Origin: Hirschia sp.
Lineage (GTDB): Bacteria > Pseudomonadota > Alphaproteobacteria > Caulobacterales > Hyphomonadaceae
Assembly: GCA_002709235.1 (NCBI GenBank)
Contig: PAQI01000011.1
Location: forward strand, 102,656 to 166,655
Reading direction: 5' to 3'
Length of the DNA stretch: 64,000 bases
Part shown: piece by piece, positions 9,785 through 17,783 of the stretch
Layout of the letters: the number at the start of each line of letters is the position of its first letter
Position numbering within the stretch: the stretch's first letter is position 1
Position numbers and translations under genes: made by a program
The notes under the pieces: model-generated
What the model was told of the DNA's origin: nothing
Database searches by the model: none
What the model saw: the letters and a program-made list of their open reading frames with translations, nothing else

Positions 9785-9869
9785 CGCGTTTGCCAACCTC
9801 GACAGAATTCATCTTCAAGCTTGGTAATTCTGCAAGATACGCGCCTGAGAGTAGAAAAGCGGCCTGAAA

Positions 9870-10520
9870 TCAGAGCGCGAAGGTTTTGGGCACCGAAAAT
9901 CCAGGAAGCGCCGGAGGCGTTGCATCGAACACATTGTTGAACGATGCCGTATCTCCGGTCTTAACGTAAATGCGGGCACGGCTGGCGCGTCCTTCACGTA
10001 CGACCACAGCAAGCCGCCCGCCGGTTTTCAGCTGATCAATCCAGGCTGCCGGTACGCGCTCGACTGAGCCATTGATAAAGATGACATCAAAAGGTGCCTG
10101 GCTTGGCAGCCCCTCTTCCAGCTTACCGGCAACAACATCAGCATTGTCGATATCAAGGCTGTTAAGGCGCTCAGAGGCCGCATTCACAACAGCCTCATCA
10201 CTCTCAAGTCCCACCACAACAGCTGCGAGCTGAGACAGGATGGCGGCCGTATAGCCAGAGCCAGACGCGATATCCAGCACTTCATCCTCGGGTCTGATCT
10301 GAACCGCCTGCAGCAATTTTGCAAAATCCCGCGGACGCCACATATACCGGCCATCCGATGTCTTGTGTTCAACTTCCGCATTGGCAAGCGCATGACGCGA
10401 CTTTGGAAGGAACTCTTCGCGCGGTATCTGCATCAAAGCCGCATGAATGCGGCGGTCGGTTACGTCACTGGGACGAACCTGAGTGTCAAGCATGGTTTGG
10501 CGTGCGGCGACGTCATACAT
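9870..10520 (-). CDS. pcm: Protein-L-isoaspartate O-methyltransferase family protein
   Basis: 216 residues. The SAM-binding motif I is seen as VLDIASGSGYTAAILSQL, and the PCMT-typical opening (MLDTQVRPSDVTDRRI, then PREEFLP) and FINGSVERVPAAWIDQL near the acidic motif identify the family. Such enzymes methylate isoaspartyl residues to start repair of aged proteins; alphaproteobacterial members of this subfamily have drifted from E. coli Pcm, so substrate is less certain than fold. The motif position usually occupied by GTGSGY reads ASGSGY here. Probably transcribed with the lysozyme-like gene 85 bp downstream. Confidence 0.88.
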   Translation of the reverse strand: MYDVAARQTMLDTQVRPSDVTDRRIHAALMQIPREEFLPKSRHALANAEVEHKTSDGRYMWRPRDFAKLLQAVQIRPEDEVLDIASGSGYTAAILSQLAAVVVGLESDEAVVNAASERLNSLDIDNADVVAGKLEEGLPSQAPFDVIFINGSVERVPAAWIDQLKTGGRLAVVVREGRASRARIYVKTGDTASFNNVFDATPPALPGFSVPKTFAL

Positions 10521-10654
10521 GGATATATACCTCGATTGCCAAAAAACGGGTGTGAGTATAATTGGCTCTTGTCGAATGACGGCTCATATCATAGGCAGAG
10601 CACAGAGCAATGCGGCGAAGGGTAGTTTTCCTTTGCATTGTTCATTTTCCAAGA

Positions 10655-10728
10655 GGCCGCGTGGCGGAGTGGTGACGCAGCGGATTGCAAATCCGTGTAC
10701 CCCGGTTCGATTCCGGGCGCGGCCTCCA
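10655..10728 (+). tRNA. tRNA-Cys (anticodon GCA)
   Basis: 74 nt cloverleaf: seven-base acceptor stem GGCCGCG/CGCGGCC, anticodon loop TTGCAAA, T arm with GGTTCGATTCC, discriminator T (usual for tRNA-Cys) and encoded CCA at 10726-10728. Confidence 0.97.
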
Positions 10729-10872
10729 GGAAAATGAAAAAGCATGATGGATATTGTGCGCGCTCCCCAATCCATGAACCCCCGAATCAAATGCACCGAA
10801 CGTCGGTGAGGTTAGCGCACTCCCAATGTCCGTCTGCTTTTTTTCGCATGTTCGTTTTCTTTTGATTCACAA

Positions 10873-10887
10873 TTAACGGCTCCTTAA
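10873..10887. promoter_or_regulatory. Perfect CtrA-type box
   Basis: TTAA-CGGCTCC-TTAA, followed by CC, matches the full CtrA consensus TTAA-N7-TTAA(C). It lies between two tRNA genes with no protein gene, about 60 bp before a strong terminator. With eight fixed A/T positions in GC-rich DNA, I estimate fewer than one such site by chance in a window this size. Confidence 0.55.
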
Positions 10888-10894
10888 CCCTGAG

Positions 10895-10977
10895 CGGGCA
10901 AGTTGAACTGGTCTTCTCTGAAGACACCCCACCATCACCCAACGCCTTGGCGGGAGCTCTGTGCTCCCGCTTTTTTT
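10895..10977 (+). ncRNA. Candidate small RNA ending at an intrinsic terminator
   Basis: No convincing protein gene lies between tRNA-Cys and tRNA-Asn, yet a strong terminator stands at 10950-10977. Upstream of it are a small hairpin (GTCTTC/GAAGAC with a TCT loop, 10911-10925) and the perfect CtrA box at 10873-10887. Together these look like a promoter-hairpin-terminator unit for an RNA of roughly 80 nt. The 5' end is a guess from the box position; no good -10 hexamer is visible. It could instead be the trailer of the tRNA-Cys transcript. Confidence 0.35.
10950..10977 (+). terminator. Rho-independent terminator
   Basis: Perfect eight-base-pair stem GCGGGAGC/GCTCCCGC, five-base loop TCTGT, then seven T. 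It terminates either tRNA-Cys read-through or the candidate small RNA just upstream. Confidence 0.9.
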
Positions 10978-11076
10978 CTGTCTGATCGGTAAATGACAAA
11001 AGAATGTCGCGCCATCAGTGAAATTGGGATTGCGTCGGGGCACGCCACTCGTTATACAACGCGCCTCTAACGGCAT

Positions 11077-11152
11077 TCCGCGATAGCTCAGTTGGTAGAG
11101 CAGTCGACTGTTAATCGACCGGTCGTAGGTTCGAGCCCTACTCGCGGAGCCA
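11077..11152 (+). tRNA. tRNA-Asn (anticodon GTT)
   Basis: 76 nt cloverleaf: acceptor stem TCCGCGA/TCGCGGA, D arm TAGCTCAGTTGGTAGAGCA, anticodon loop CTGTTAA, T arm GTAGGTTCGAGCCCTAC, discriminator G and encoded CCA at 11150-11152. Confidence 0.97.
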
Positions 11153-11195
11153 GTTAGCTTTCACATAGATCCTGAAAACCGAGAGACACGCAGAT

Positions 11196-11615
11196 CTAGG
11201 CCGCGTGCTCCCAGATGGATTCATTGATCACCTTTGGCGGCAACGCACCCTCTTTTTGCAACTGCATGAGATAGGCGAGTGTCGTGATGGGAGCGTCAAC
11301 AATCCGAAATTGCACATCGGTACGCGAACGTGCTTTCGCCGGACGCACAAAAAGCGCAGCATTTGCGTCCGTCTTGTCGCCCAGCAAAGCCGCCAATGCG
11401 ATCAGGAGTTCCAGACGCGGACGCACATCATCTGCCTGAAAGAACAGTTCCCGGCCGATTTCCACAGCTTCAACAGCCGTCAGTTGAAAGGATGGAACGT
11501 TTGAAATCAGATGCCCCAGCTTCGCAGCCGTCGCGGCAGCGTCACCAACATCTATAACTTTATCATTTATCAGGAATAGCATGACCGGTTCCACAAACAC
11601 GTGCAGCTTCACCAT
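11196..11615 (-). CDS. Hypothetical protein
   Basis: 139 residues, soluble, mixed alpha/beta in appearance, with one early hydrophobic strand (EPVMLFLIND) and a run of Ala-rich helices. I do not recognise a family. It lies 74 bp downstream of the DUF1491 gene on the same strand and converges on tRNA-Asn. No clear ribosome site precedes the ATG at 11615, so the start is the least certain part. Codon use and composition look like the neighbours. Confidence 0.65.
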   Translation of the reverse strand: MVKLHVFVEPVMLFLINDKVIDVGDAAATAAKLGHLISNVPSFQLTAVEAVEIGRELFFQADDVRPRLELLIALAALLGDKTDANAALFVRPAKARSRTDVQFRIVDAPITTLAYLMQLQKEGALPPKVINESIWEHAA

Positions 11616-11689
11616 AGCGAAACGGCATTAAGGAATGCCTGTTTCTTCGGTCAAAACTTCATTGATCGTGCTGTAGATACCAAACGGAG

Positions 11690-12049
11690 TCAGGAAAACG
11701 GGTCTTTATCGGGAAGAATGCGTTCTGTCAGAAAGTGCCGCCCGGCGTGATCCTGAATTTCTACAATCCACAGATCCGGATCAGATGTGATACGGCCCTC
11801 AATATAGGCATTTGCATCACTTTCAGTTTCTGCGGGGCTCCCTTGCGGCAGTCGCCTGAAAACGGTTGGACCATCGGGATTGAAAGCCTTGCCATACACA
11901 GAACCGCCGCCCTTCCCATCGATGATTTTTACCAGCACATCACCGCGTTCCTTGTCCCCCACTCTCTCTATAGTTGAGTAGCTTCCTTCAATATTCGCGC
12001 GCCTGGTGAGGGCTTGCACCCATAACTGTGTTTCCAACTGCAAAGACAT
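11690..12049 (-). CDS. DUF1491 family protein
   Basis: 119 residues. The family is seen in the N-terminal LETQLWVQALTRRANIEG, in the central GDVLVKIIDGKGGGSVYG, and in the C-terminal DPDLWIVEIQDHAGRHFL. DUF1491 proteins are small cytoplasmic proteins of alphaproteobacteria with no known role. The start ATG has AAGAGA about nine bases upstream. It is likely the first gene of a short unit with the hypothetical gene at 11196-11615. Confidence 0.85.
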   Translation of the reverse strand: MSLQLETQLWVQALTRRANIEGSYSTIERVGDKERGDVLVKIIDGKGGGSVYGKAFNPDGPTVFRRLPQGSPAETESDANAYIEGRITSDPDLWIVEIQDHAGRHFLTERILPDKDPFS

Positions 12050-12169
12050 GAGTTGATCTCTTTATCTTTCATTAAGAACTGGTATATGGAACGCGCTCAT
12101 TTCTTATCAACTTTGCTTACATGTCATTTGAATTCCACAGCATAGAACGAACACAGGGGATAGTGCAGA

Positions 12170-12478
12170 ATGCACGCTAAGACCATCTCTCGAATCGCAG
12201 GCTGTTTCAGCTTGGCGATCGCGGCAGTCCCTGCGGCTCACGCCCAGTCGGCCATGCAAGGCGGCGCTTTTCCGATCATTATCATAGCGCTTGTTGTCCT
12301 GTGCTTTTCAGGTCTGATCTTTCTGGCGCTTGAACACGCAGCCTATAGCCGTGAACTGTCTGCTGGTGTTGATACAAACACAATGTTCGCCCAGCGCAAG
12401 ATCGAGAAACCCACTCACATCGCGCAAAATGACGATGCAACCCCCCGCGCAAAGACCGCAAACCGCGCAGCAGCCTGA
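12170..12478 (+). CDS. Small membrane protein, signal peptide plus one TM helix
   Basis: 102 residues. A signal peptide is likely at 1-26 (cleavage after AAHA), followed by a short Gly/Ala linker and a strong TM helix (about 33-55, PIIIIALVVLCFSGLIF). The tail is polar and Ala rich and would be cytoplasmic. No family recognised. It is followed within 45 bp by another exported protein gene on the same strand; the two are probably one unit. Confidence 0.65.
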   Translation: MHAKTISRIAGCFSLAIAAVPAAHAQSAMQGGAFPIIIIALVVLCFSGLIFLALEHAAYSRELSAGVDTNTMFAQRKIEKPTHIAQNDDATPRAKTANRAAA

Positions 12479-12523
12479 TTGGCTTTACTTCCGGGCAAGA
12501 AGCACTGTGCTACACACTGCTCC

Positions 12524-13546
12524 ATGCGTTCAGAAATACCAAGTTTCATCTTCCGGCACCTCTCATTAAGCCGCGCCCCTGGCAGTCGGCCAGCGCTGCT
12601 GGCTGCCCTTGCCAGCCTGGTCATGTCCGCCACTGCTTTGGCACAGGAAGCTGACAGCGCCTTTCTGGAACGCGCCGCTCTGCGCGCAGCCAACACGAAC
12701 TGCAAATTCCTTGACGCCTCGGAAGCCCTCGCACTCGACATGGGTTACTGGCAGGCGCGCGGTGCCTTGCTGCGTGGGAACTACGAGCTGAGCAGCGTCA
12801 ACGCCATGCAGTTCGAGGCTGAAGACTATGCCATCAGCAAGCCTTGTGAAGATGAAGCCTTGCTGGCCGCCACCGAGCGCCTGAAAAACGCGTTCCTGGC
12901 CTTCTCGCGCACGCCCTTCATGGAATATTCCGGCATGTACCGCCAATGGACGGCGACACGGACCCTGACCGATGTCTGGGCCGCCCATCAGGAAGACAAT
13001 GTAACAGGGGTCCGGCTCGGCCTGATCTATCCTCAACGCTCAAGTGACCCCATGGGGTTTGCCGATCCTGACAAGCCGCGCGAACAAAGTGTCTTTGCGG
13101 TCCTGCTACCATTGCCAAAAGGCATGACGGCACCTTCAACAGCCCACCTCATCGTGCGTAACCCGGCGAAGGAGCCCAATCCCTGGTTGGGTGGACCGTT
13201 TGGCTGGGGTGGTTCAGGATTGTCGATCCCACCGCTTGCGCTGACCAACCGTATTTTTCCGGCAAAGCGCCAGATCGTCGACGCCCCGCCCTATGGCGAT
13301 GGCGGAGCCACGCCCGGCGTGCTCTTCATGTTCGACGAGAAGGCACAAGGCCAGTTCGAAGCGCTCGACCCGCGCGAAGCCGTCAGGATCGATTTCATCC
13401 CCTCTGATCGCGACAAGTCGTCAAGGCCCATGTCAGTATTGATCGAGGTCGGCGATTTTCGCGCGGCAGCCGCCTTCAGCAAGATCCCGCGAAACCGGCC
13501 CGAGCCACAGACAGCCAAGGCTGAAGCCGCGGCTGTGGGCCATTAA
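12524..13546 (+). CDS. Hypothetical exported protein
   Basis: 340 residues from the ATG at 12524; an upstream TTG at 12479 is in frame but abuts the previous stop and would add a non-signal-like leader. The N-terminus has a basic stretch, a hydrophobic core (LLAALASLVMSATALA) and a likely cleavage after TALA, so it is periplasmic. Two Cys (in NCKFL and KPCED) could pair. No domain recognised. Its last codons and those of the convergent histidine kinase form the arms of an inverted repeat (13537-13571). Confidence 0.7.
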   Translation: MRSEIPSFIFRHLSLSRAPGSRPALLAALASLVMSATALAQEADSAFLERAALRAANTNCKFLDASEALALDMGYWQARGALLRGNYELSSVNAMQFEAEDYAISKPCEDEALLAATERLKNAFLAFSRTPFMEYSGMYRQWTATRTLTDVWAAHQEDNVTGVRLGLIYPQRSSDPMGFADPDKPREQSVFAVLLPLPKGMTAPSTAHLIVRNPAKEPNPWLGGPFGWGGSGLSIPPLALTNRIFPAKRQIVDAPPYGDGGATPGVLFMFDEKAQGQFEALDPREAVRIDFIPSDRDKSSRPMSVLIEVGDFRAAAAFSKIPRNRPEPQTAKAEAAAVGH

Positions 13547-13571
13547 GCCAACACATCCGGTCTAATGGCCC
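13537..13571. terminator. Inverted repeat spanning two convergent stop codons
   Basis: GGGCCATTA at 13537-13545 pairs with TAATGGCCC at 13563-13571 (nine perfect pairs, 17-base loop). Each arm contains the end of one of the two converging genes, so it can fold in either transcript. There is no T tract, so it would be a weak terminator or an RNA 3'-end stabiliser. Confidence 0.4.
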
Positions 13572-14893
13572 TCATTGGGAAAGGTCGCAACGATCTCTGA
13601 GCCCGAACCGGGATTTTCCACCAAAATCAGCTGGCCGCCATGCAGGTTCATGAAGGCATCGGAAATTGTCAGCCCCAGCCCCGTTCCCTTCGGGCCTGCA
13701 CGCTGCTGAGAGGCTGTTCCGGCCTGCTCGAAGGGGCGTTTCAAGGCCTGGAAAAGCGCCTGATCCATTCCGCTTCCCGTATCGCGAACACTGAGTTGTG
13801 CAGCCTTGTCCCCCTGCTGCACCCGCACTTCAACCTGGCCACCACGTGGCGTATATTTGATGGCGTTTGACAGCAGGTTCAAAGTCACCTGGCGCACAGC
13901 GCGCGGATCAGCAAAGGCGGCGACATCCTGATCCGGACGCAACATCTTCAATGACACATCCGAGCGCCTTGCCTGATCTCCCATGAACCGGACCGCTTCC
14001 TCGACAATATCGGATAATGAGATCTCGATAGGTGAGATTTCATAGCGACCTGCCTCAATCTTGGACAGGTCCAGCACATCATCAACGATGACCTGAAGTG
14101 ACTGTCCGCCCTCATGTATCAGACCGGCATACTCCTGGTAACGCTCCGGCAGTGGTCCGAATAGCCCTGTTTTCATGGCTTCTGAAAAACCCAGAATCGC
14201 ATTCAACGGCGTACGCAGTTCATGGCTGGTCTGCGCAAAGAAGCTCGTGCGTGCCTCCATGGATTTCTTCAAGGCGTTGACATCGCGCCGCGCATCGCGC
14301 CAGCGTTTTTCCATGCCGGCCCGTGCCCGCATCGCTGCATCGACATCGTCAATCAATGCCTTGCGCTGCGCAACAGATCTCCACCGCCAACGGATGATCA
14401 ATGCAGCAAAATAGATAATGGCAGCCCCGGTCAGGAACGCAGGAGCCGGTGCATATTCATCCGGGATTAACCCAGAATGCCCAAATGCAACAAAGAGTGC
14501 CGAGAAGCTGAACCCAAGCAGTGAAAAGACCACAGCTTCTATCGCCAACCGCGAACGCCCCCTTGCCAGAGCAGTGGCTACCGGAAGGAAAAACAGCACG
14601 CAAAGGGAAGAATTTGCCCCTCCGGTCATGGCTGTTGCAGCTGTTGCAGTAAGCGTCCAGGCCGTGATTTCGATCTCATCAGCACCGTTTGCAGACACCG
14701 CTTCGCCGATCAGACCCAGTACAACAGGCGCACAAGCGATCAGAATCAGGCCCGCTATGTGAGGCGCTATTCCGCTGATCCACGCAAGGAAGGCAGCTGC
14801 ACAGCAGAGCATGATCCAGGCTATTCGAGCGCCTGACATGTCGTGAGACCCGTTCAATCTTGTTGACCGACGAGCGGTATTTTCTTCAGGCAT
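13562..14893 (-). CDS. Membrane-bound sensor histidine kinase
   Basis: 443 residues. About six TM helices fill residues 20-170, with no sizeable periplasmic domain, so the signal is probably sensed in or near the membrane. A coiled linker (about 175-218) leads to the HisKA domain with His224 in SHELRTPLNAILGF, and a HATPase domain with N box NLLSNAIKYTP, G1 DTGSGM and G2 GTGLGL. No receiver domain is attached and no response regulator gene is adjacent, so it is an orphan kinase. The H-box region resembles the PleC/DivJ-type kinases of this order, but that is only a general likeness. An internal Met19 is an alternative start. Confidence 0.92.
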   Translation of the reverse strand: MPEENTARRSTRLNGSHDMSGARIAWIMLCCAAAFLAWISGIAPHIAGLILIACAPVVLGLIGEAVSANGADEIEITAWTLTATAATAMTGGANSSLCVLFFLPVATALARGRSRLAIEAVVFSLLGFSFSALFVAFGHSGLIPDEYAPAPAFLTGAAIIYFAALIIRWRWRSVAQRKALIDDVDAAMRARAGMEKRWRDARRDVNALKKSMEARTSFFAQTSHELRTPLNAILGFSEAMKTGLFGPLPERYQEYAGLIHEGGQSLQVIVDDVLDLSKIEAGRYEISPIEISLSDIVEEAVRFMGDQARRSDVSLKMLRPDQDVAAFADPRAVRQVTLNLLSNAIKYTPRGGQVEVRVQQGDKAAQLSVRDTGSGMDQALFQALKRPFEQAGTASQQRAGPKGTGLGLTISDAFMNLHGGQLILVENPGSGSEIVATFPNEGH

Positions 14894-15014
14894 AATAACC
14901 GCGCATAAACGAATCTAACCTATTCATAAATTTAGAAGCACTTTGCGGGCCATACATGTTAAAACCCGCTTCATATCTGAAGCCCCCCAGCTTTGTTTCG
15001 GAGTAGACAAATAT

Positions 15015-16031
15015 ATGAGACTTCTGAAATTGATCGCCCCGGCCGCCCTGGCAGTCGGATTGGCAAGCACTTCGTTCGCCCAGACCGCAACCCCGGAAGC
15101 ACAATCAGCTGCCGCAACCGCCTCACCGGCAAAACGCAGTGTCATACCATCTGCCGCCGCCACCTATGCCACCTTTCAAGGTGATATTGGCGAAATTGGT
15201 GCCAAGCCCCTGTCGTCCCAGGCTGAAATTGAACAGAAACTCGATGCTCTTGGCGGTCACAACCCTGGCAAGCTGACAAATGGGTGGATGTCCTACTCCG
15301 CACTCGTCGCTGCACAGAACCGTGAATTCGCGGCCTCCGTGCGCGATATCGACAGCTATTACGGCCGTGAGCGCCTCCTCGCCGCCCTGGAAAAAAACCC
15401 GGCCTATGTCACTCAGCTGGACGGTGGCGACAAGGCGCTGCAATCCGCACTGGCCGCCGCAAAGGCCGACTCACGCCGCATGGCAAGTGCAGCCGCCTTC
15501 ATGGAATCACAGGAATCCAGCCTTCAGAACAAGAGCTGGGTCAAGGAACGCATCCGTGACGGCAAGGACCGCGCAGACAAGCTGTTGTCCATGTCCTATT
15601 CCGGTCGCCCTGTCTCTGCATCCGCACGCGAACTGTTTGCCGGTGACGGTGTTGGTGCCATGCTGGAAAACGCTGGCTCTCCCGGTGCAACATCTGTCTG
15701 GGATCGCGCCAGCATTCTGGTCTCCAACGCCCCCGGATCAGCTCTGACCAGCTTTACTGGACCGAAATACCAGGTGAACCCGTCCCGGACCGAGACAGCC
15801 AACCACATGGCTTCCCTGGCTGCCTATGAAATCGTCGGTCAGGCAGACGCATCCCAGAAGGGTGTGCAGAACGCCATGAACGACCGCAAGGCGGAAGATT
15901 GTTTTGACTTCGCCCAGTTGCAGCTTCGCGGCTGTGTGGCCGGCCAGTCTGACCATTACGGCCTTCAGGCCTGTCTTCGCCAACATGCAATTTCCGATGT
16001 AGGGGCTTGCGTCGGCGAAGTCGCCCGCTAA
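15015..16031 (+). CDS. Hypothetical secreted protein
   Basis: 338 residues from the ATG at 15015; the frame extends upstream but that part is not signal-like, whereas MRLLKLIAPAALAVGLASTSFAQ is a clean signal peptide with cleavage after SFA. The mature protein is Ala rich and helical. Four Cys cluster in the last 45 residues and could form two disulfides. No domain recognised. The gene is divergent from the histidine kinase and is followed by a terminator-like hairpin just before sufE. Confidence 0.75.
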   Translation: MRLLKLIAPAALAVGLASTSFAQTATPEAQSAAATASPAKRSVIPSAAATYATFQGDIGEIGAKPLSSQAEIEQKLDALGGHNPGKLTNGWMSYSALVAAQNREFAASVRDIDSYYGRERLLAALEKNPAYVTQLDGGDKALQSALAAAKADSRRMASAAAFMESQESSLQNKSWVKERIRDGKDRADKLLSMSYSGRPVSASARELFAGDGVGAMLENAGSPGATSVWDRASILVSNAPGSALTSFTGPKYQVNPSRTETANHMASLAAYEIVGQADASQKGVQNAMNDRKAEDCFDFAQLQLRGCVAGQSDHYGLQACLRQHAISDVGACVGEVAR

Positions 16032-16059
16032 ACCGTAACTGACGAGCAATCAACAAGGC

Positions 16060-16097
16060 ATGGCCCGCTTGCATCATCGTGCAGGCGGGCCATCTTT
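16060..16097 (+). terminator. Terminator-like hairpin before sufE
   Basis: ATGGCCCGC (16060-16068) pairs with GCGGGCCAT (16085-16093), and TGCA/TGCA extends the stem after one mismatch. The following CTTTAT is a poor T tract, so termination may be partial. It ends seven bases before the sufE ATG, so it would also shape the sufE leader in read-through transcripts. Confidence 0.55.
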
Positions 16098-16103
16098 ATA
16101 GAC

Positions 16104-16538
16104 ATGACCACAGACCACGCCACAATCGAAGACGCAGCCAGCGACATGCGCGAAGACTTTGCCTTCCTGGAAGACTGGGAAGCGCGCTATGCGCATATCA
16201 TCGATCTTGGCAAGGCGCTGGAACCTCTGTCCGACAGCGAAATGAACGAGGCCAACAAGGTTCGCGGCTGCGCCAGCCAGGTCTGGTTGGTCTCCGAACC
16301 CTCCGATATACCCGGTGCCCTGCGCTTTCGTGGTGGATCAGACGCCATTCTGGTCTCGGGCCTGATCGCGCTATTGCTCAACCTCTATTCGGACCGCAAG
16401 CCGAAAGACATTCTGACCTTTGACGCCAAGGCGTTTTTCCATGAACTCGGCGTGGATGAAGCCTTGAGCCCACAACGTTCCAATGGTTTCCATGCAATGA
16501 TCGCCCGCATCAATGCAGAGGCCGAAGCCGCCGCCTGA
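16104..16538 (+). CDS. sufE: SufE-type cysteine desulfuration protein
   Basis: 144 residues, the usual SufE length. The sulfur-accepting Cys56 lies in NKVRGCASQVWL, the hallmark of the family. SufE takes persulfide from the cysteine desulfurase SufS and passes it on for Fe-S cluster assembly in the cytoplasm. No other suf gene is nearby; in alphaproteobacteria sufE is often separate from the suf operon. It is convergent with the DUF6456 gene, with 15 bp between stops. Confidence 0.95.
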   Translation: MTTDHATIEDAASDMREDFAFLEDWEARYAHIIDLGKALEPLSDSEMNEANKVRGCASQVWLVSEPSDIPGALRFRGGSDAILVSGLIALLLNLYSDRKPKDILTFDAKAFFHELGVDEALSPQRSNGFHAMIARINAEAEAAA

Positions 16539-16553
16539 AGCTGCTGTCTTGTC

Positions 16554-17282
16554 TCAACGCAGTGATGGTCCAGCATCAAGTGCATCAGCAAGTATTCGCA
16601 GCACGGCTGCCAGCTGGTCGCCAGCCTCCCCCTTGCGCCACCCAAAACGCCGCTCCAATCGGTTCAAAGACTGACCATTCAAGAGTGCCGCCTGCACAAT
16701 CTCACGCTGTATCTCATCCAGAGCAGCATGCACGCGTCTCAATTCATCCTTGTCCTGCATCTGATGGATATAGGCCGCCTCCACAGCCGAGCCCGATCCT
16801 GCCCTTTGTGCACCTCCCACTGTATCCCAGCTCTGCACGAGGCGCGGACCGCGCATTGTGCGTTCCTGTAGCGCGCAATATCGCTGAGCCGCCAGGACCA
16901 TATGTTTGTCCAACGGCCCTTCCCCGCGACGTGCCAATTGCGCAAGCCGCATGAACCCTGTGCCCTGAACTTCAGCGCGCGCAGGGGGGATAACAGGTGC
17001 ATCCATCATCCCTTTTACCGGTTCGCGCAGTTGCGCCGCGTCCGCCACTGCATAGGCTTGCGGAACATCCTCACTGGCGATCAGATGGCCGCCTTCGTGC
17101 AATAAAGTCAGCACTTCATCGCTCACCTCGATCATTGGCCGGCGGCGCAGATCTCCATGCGCAAAGACAGCCCACCCTCCCTGTGGCCTCTGGCGCAACA
17201 GGCGATCGCCACTCGACAGCAATCTCAATACCCGCCCCAGATTCTCATCCACGTTTTGGCCGTGTTTGATAACCCGCATCAT
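16554..17282 (-). CDS. DUF6456 domain protein, probable DNA-binding
   Basis: 242 residues. The C-terminal part (about 100-235: GPLDKHMVLAAQRY, then QREIVQAALLNGQSLNRLE with RRFGWRKGEAGDQL) fits the DUF6456 family of alphaproteobacteria, which carries a predicted helix-turn-helix. The N-terminal 80 residues look like a second small winged-helix fold (LRLLSSGDRLLRQRPQGGWAV). Its ATG overlaps the stop of the DnaA-domain gene upstream (ATGA), so the two are translated together and probably act in the same process. Role unknown; regulation of transcription or replication is an inference. Confidence 0.75.
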   Translation of the reverse strand: MMRVIKHGQNVDENLGRVLRLLSSGDRLLRQRPQGGWAVFAHGDLRRRPMIEVSDEVLTLLHEGGHLIASEDVPQAYAVADAAQLREPVKGMMDAPVIPPARAEVQGTGFMRLAQLARRGEGPLDKHMVLAAQRYCALQERTMRGPRLVQSWDTVGGAQRAGSGSAVEAAYIHQMQDKDELRRVHAALDEIQREIVQAALLNGQSLNRLERRFGWRKGEAGDQLAAVLRILADALDAGPSLR

Positions 17283-17623
17283 TGCGGCACCGTCTGCACT
17301 GGTGGTGGAGGTGCAGCGCGTGCACTATCCTCGAGCGCCGCCACCCAGTCATCAAATTGCGGATCATCGCGGCGGTCTTCCACCAGATGACAGGCATGCG
17401 CCACGGTCGACCTGTCGCGGCCGAATGCATAGGCCACGCGTGCCAGGCTCATGCCCAATCCGGTATGAGCCAGATACATAGCCACCTGCCGGGCAAATGC
17501 CGCATCACGCCGCTTGCGCGTTCGTGCCAGCAAATCCGCCTCAGACACACCCAGCGCATATCCCGCCAGGCCCACAACCAGACGCGCATGCGCGGCATCC
17601 TTCACCCATTTTTCCTGTATCAT
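17279..17623 (-). CDS. Stand-alone DnaA domain IV-like DNA-binding protein
   Basis: 114 residues. Residues about 35-97 match the DNA-binding domain IV of DnaA: RKRRDAAFARQVAMYLA corresponds to the basic helix, and AFGRDRSTVAHACHLVED to the signature that contacts the DnaA box (AFGGRDHTTVLHACRKIE in E. coli). Two contact residues are changed (His to Arg, Thr to Ser) and one Gly before RD is missing. There is no AAA+ domain, so it cannot be an initiator; it may bind DnaA-box-like sites as a regulator. AGGATGA precedes the ATG. The downstream DUF6456 gene overlaps its stop. Confidence 0.82.
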   Translation of the reverse strand: MIQEKWVKDAAHARLVVGLAGYALGVSEADLLARTRKRRDAAFARQVAMYLAHTGLGMSLARVAYAFGRDRSTVAHACHLVEDRRDDPQFDDWVAALEDSARAAPPPPVQTVPQ

Positions 17624-17783
17624 TCATCCTACTCCCATGCTGGATAAGCCTCAGCATGCACCCCATTCCTCGGTGTAGGATTATTTTCCTATATTTGGAC
17701 CATGCGTCAAGCCCGGTGGTGAGGAACCATCGGGACAGGGCATCATGAAAAGGGTGAGGATAGCGCTTTGGTCAGGACGCAGC

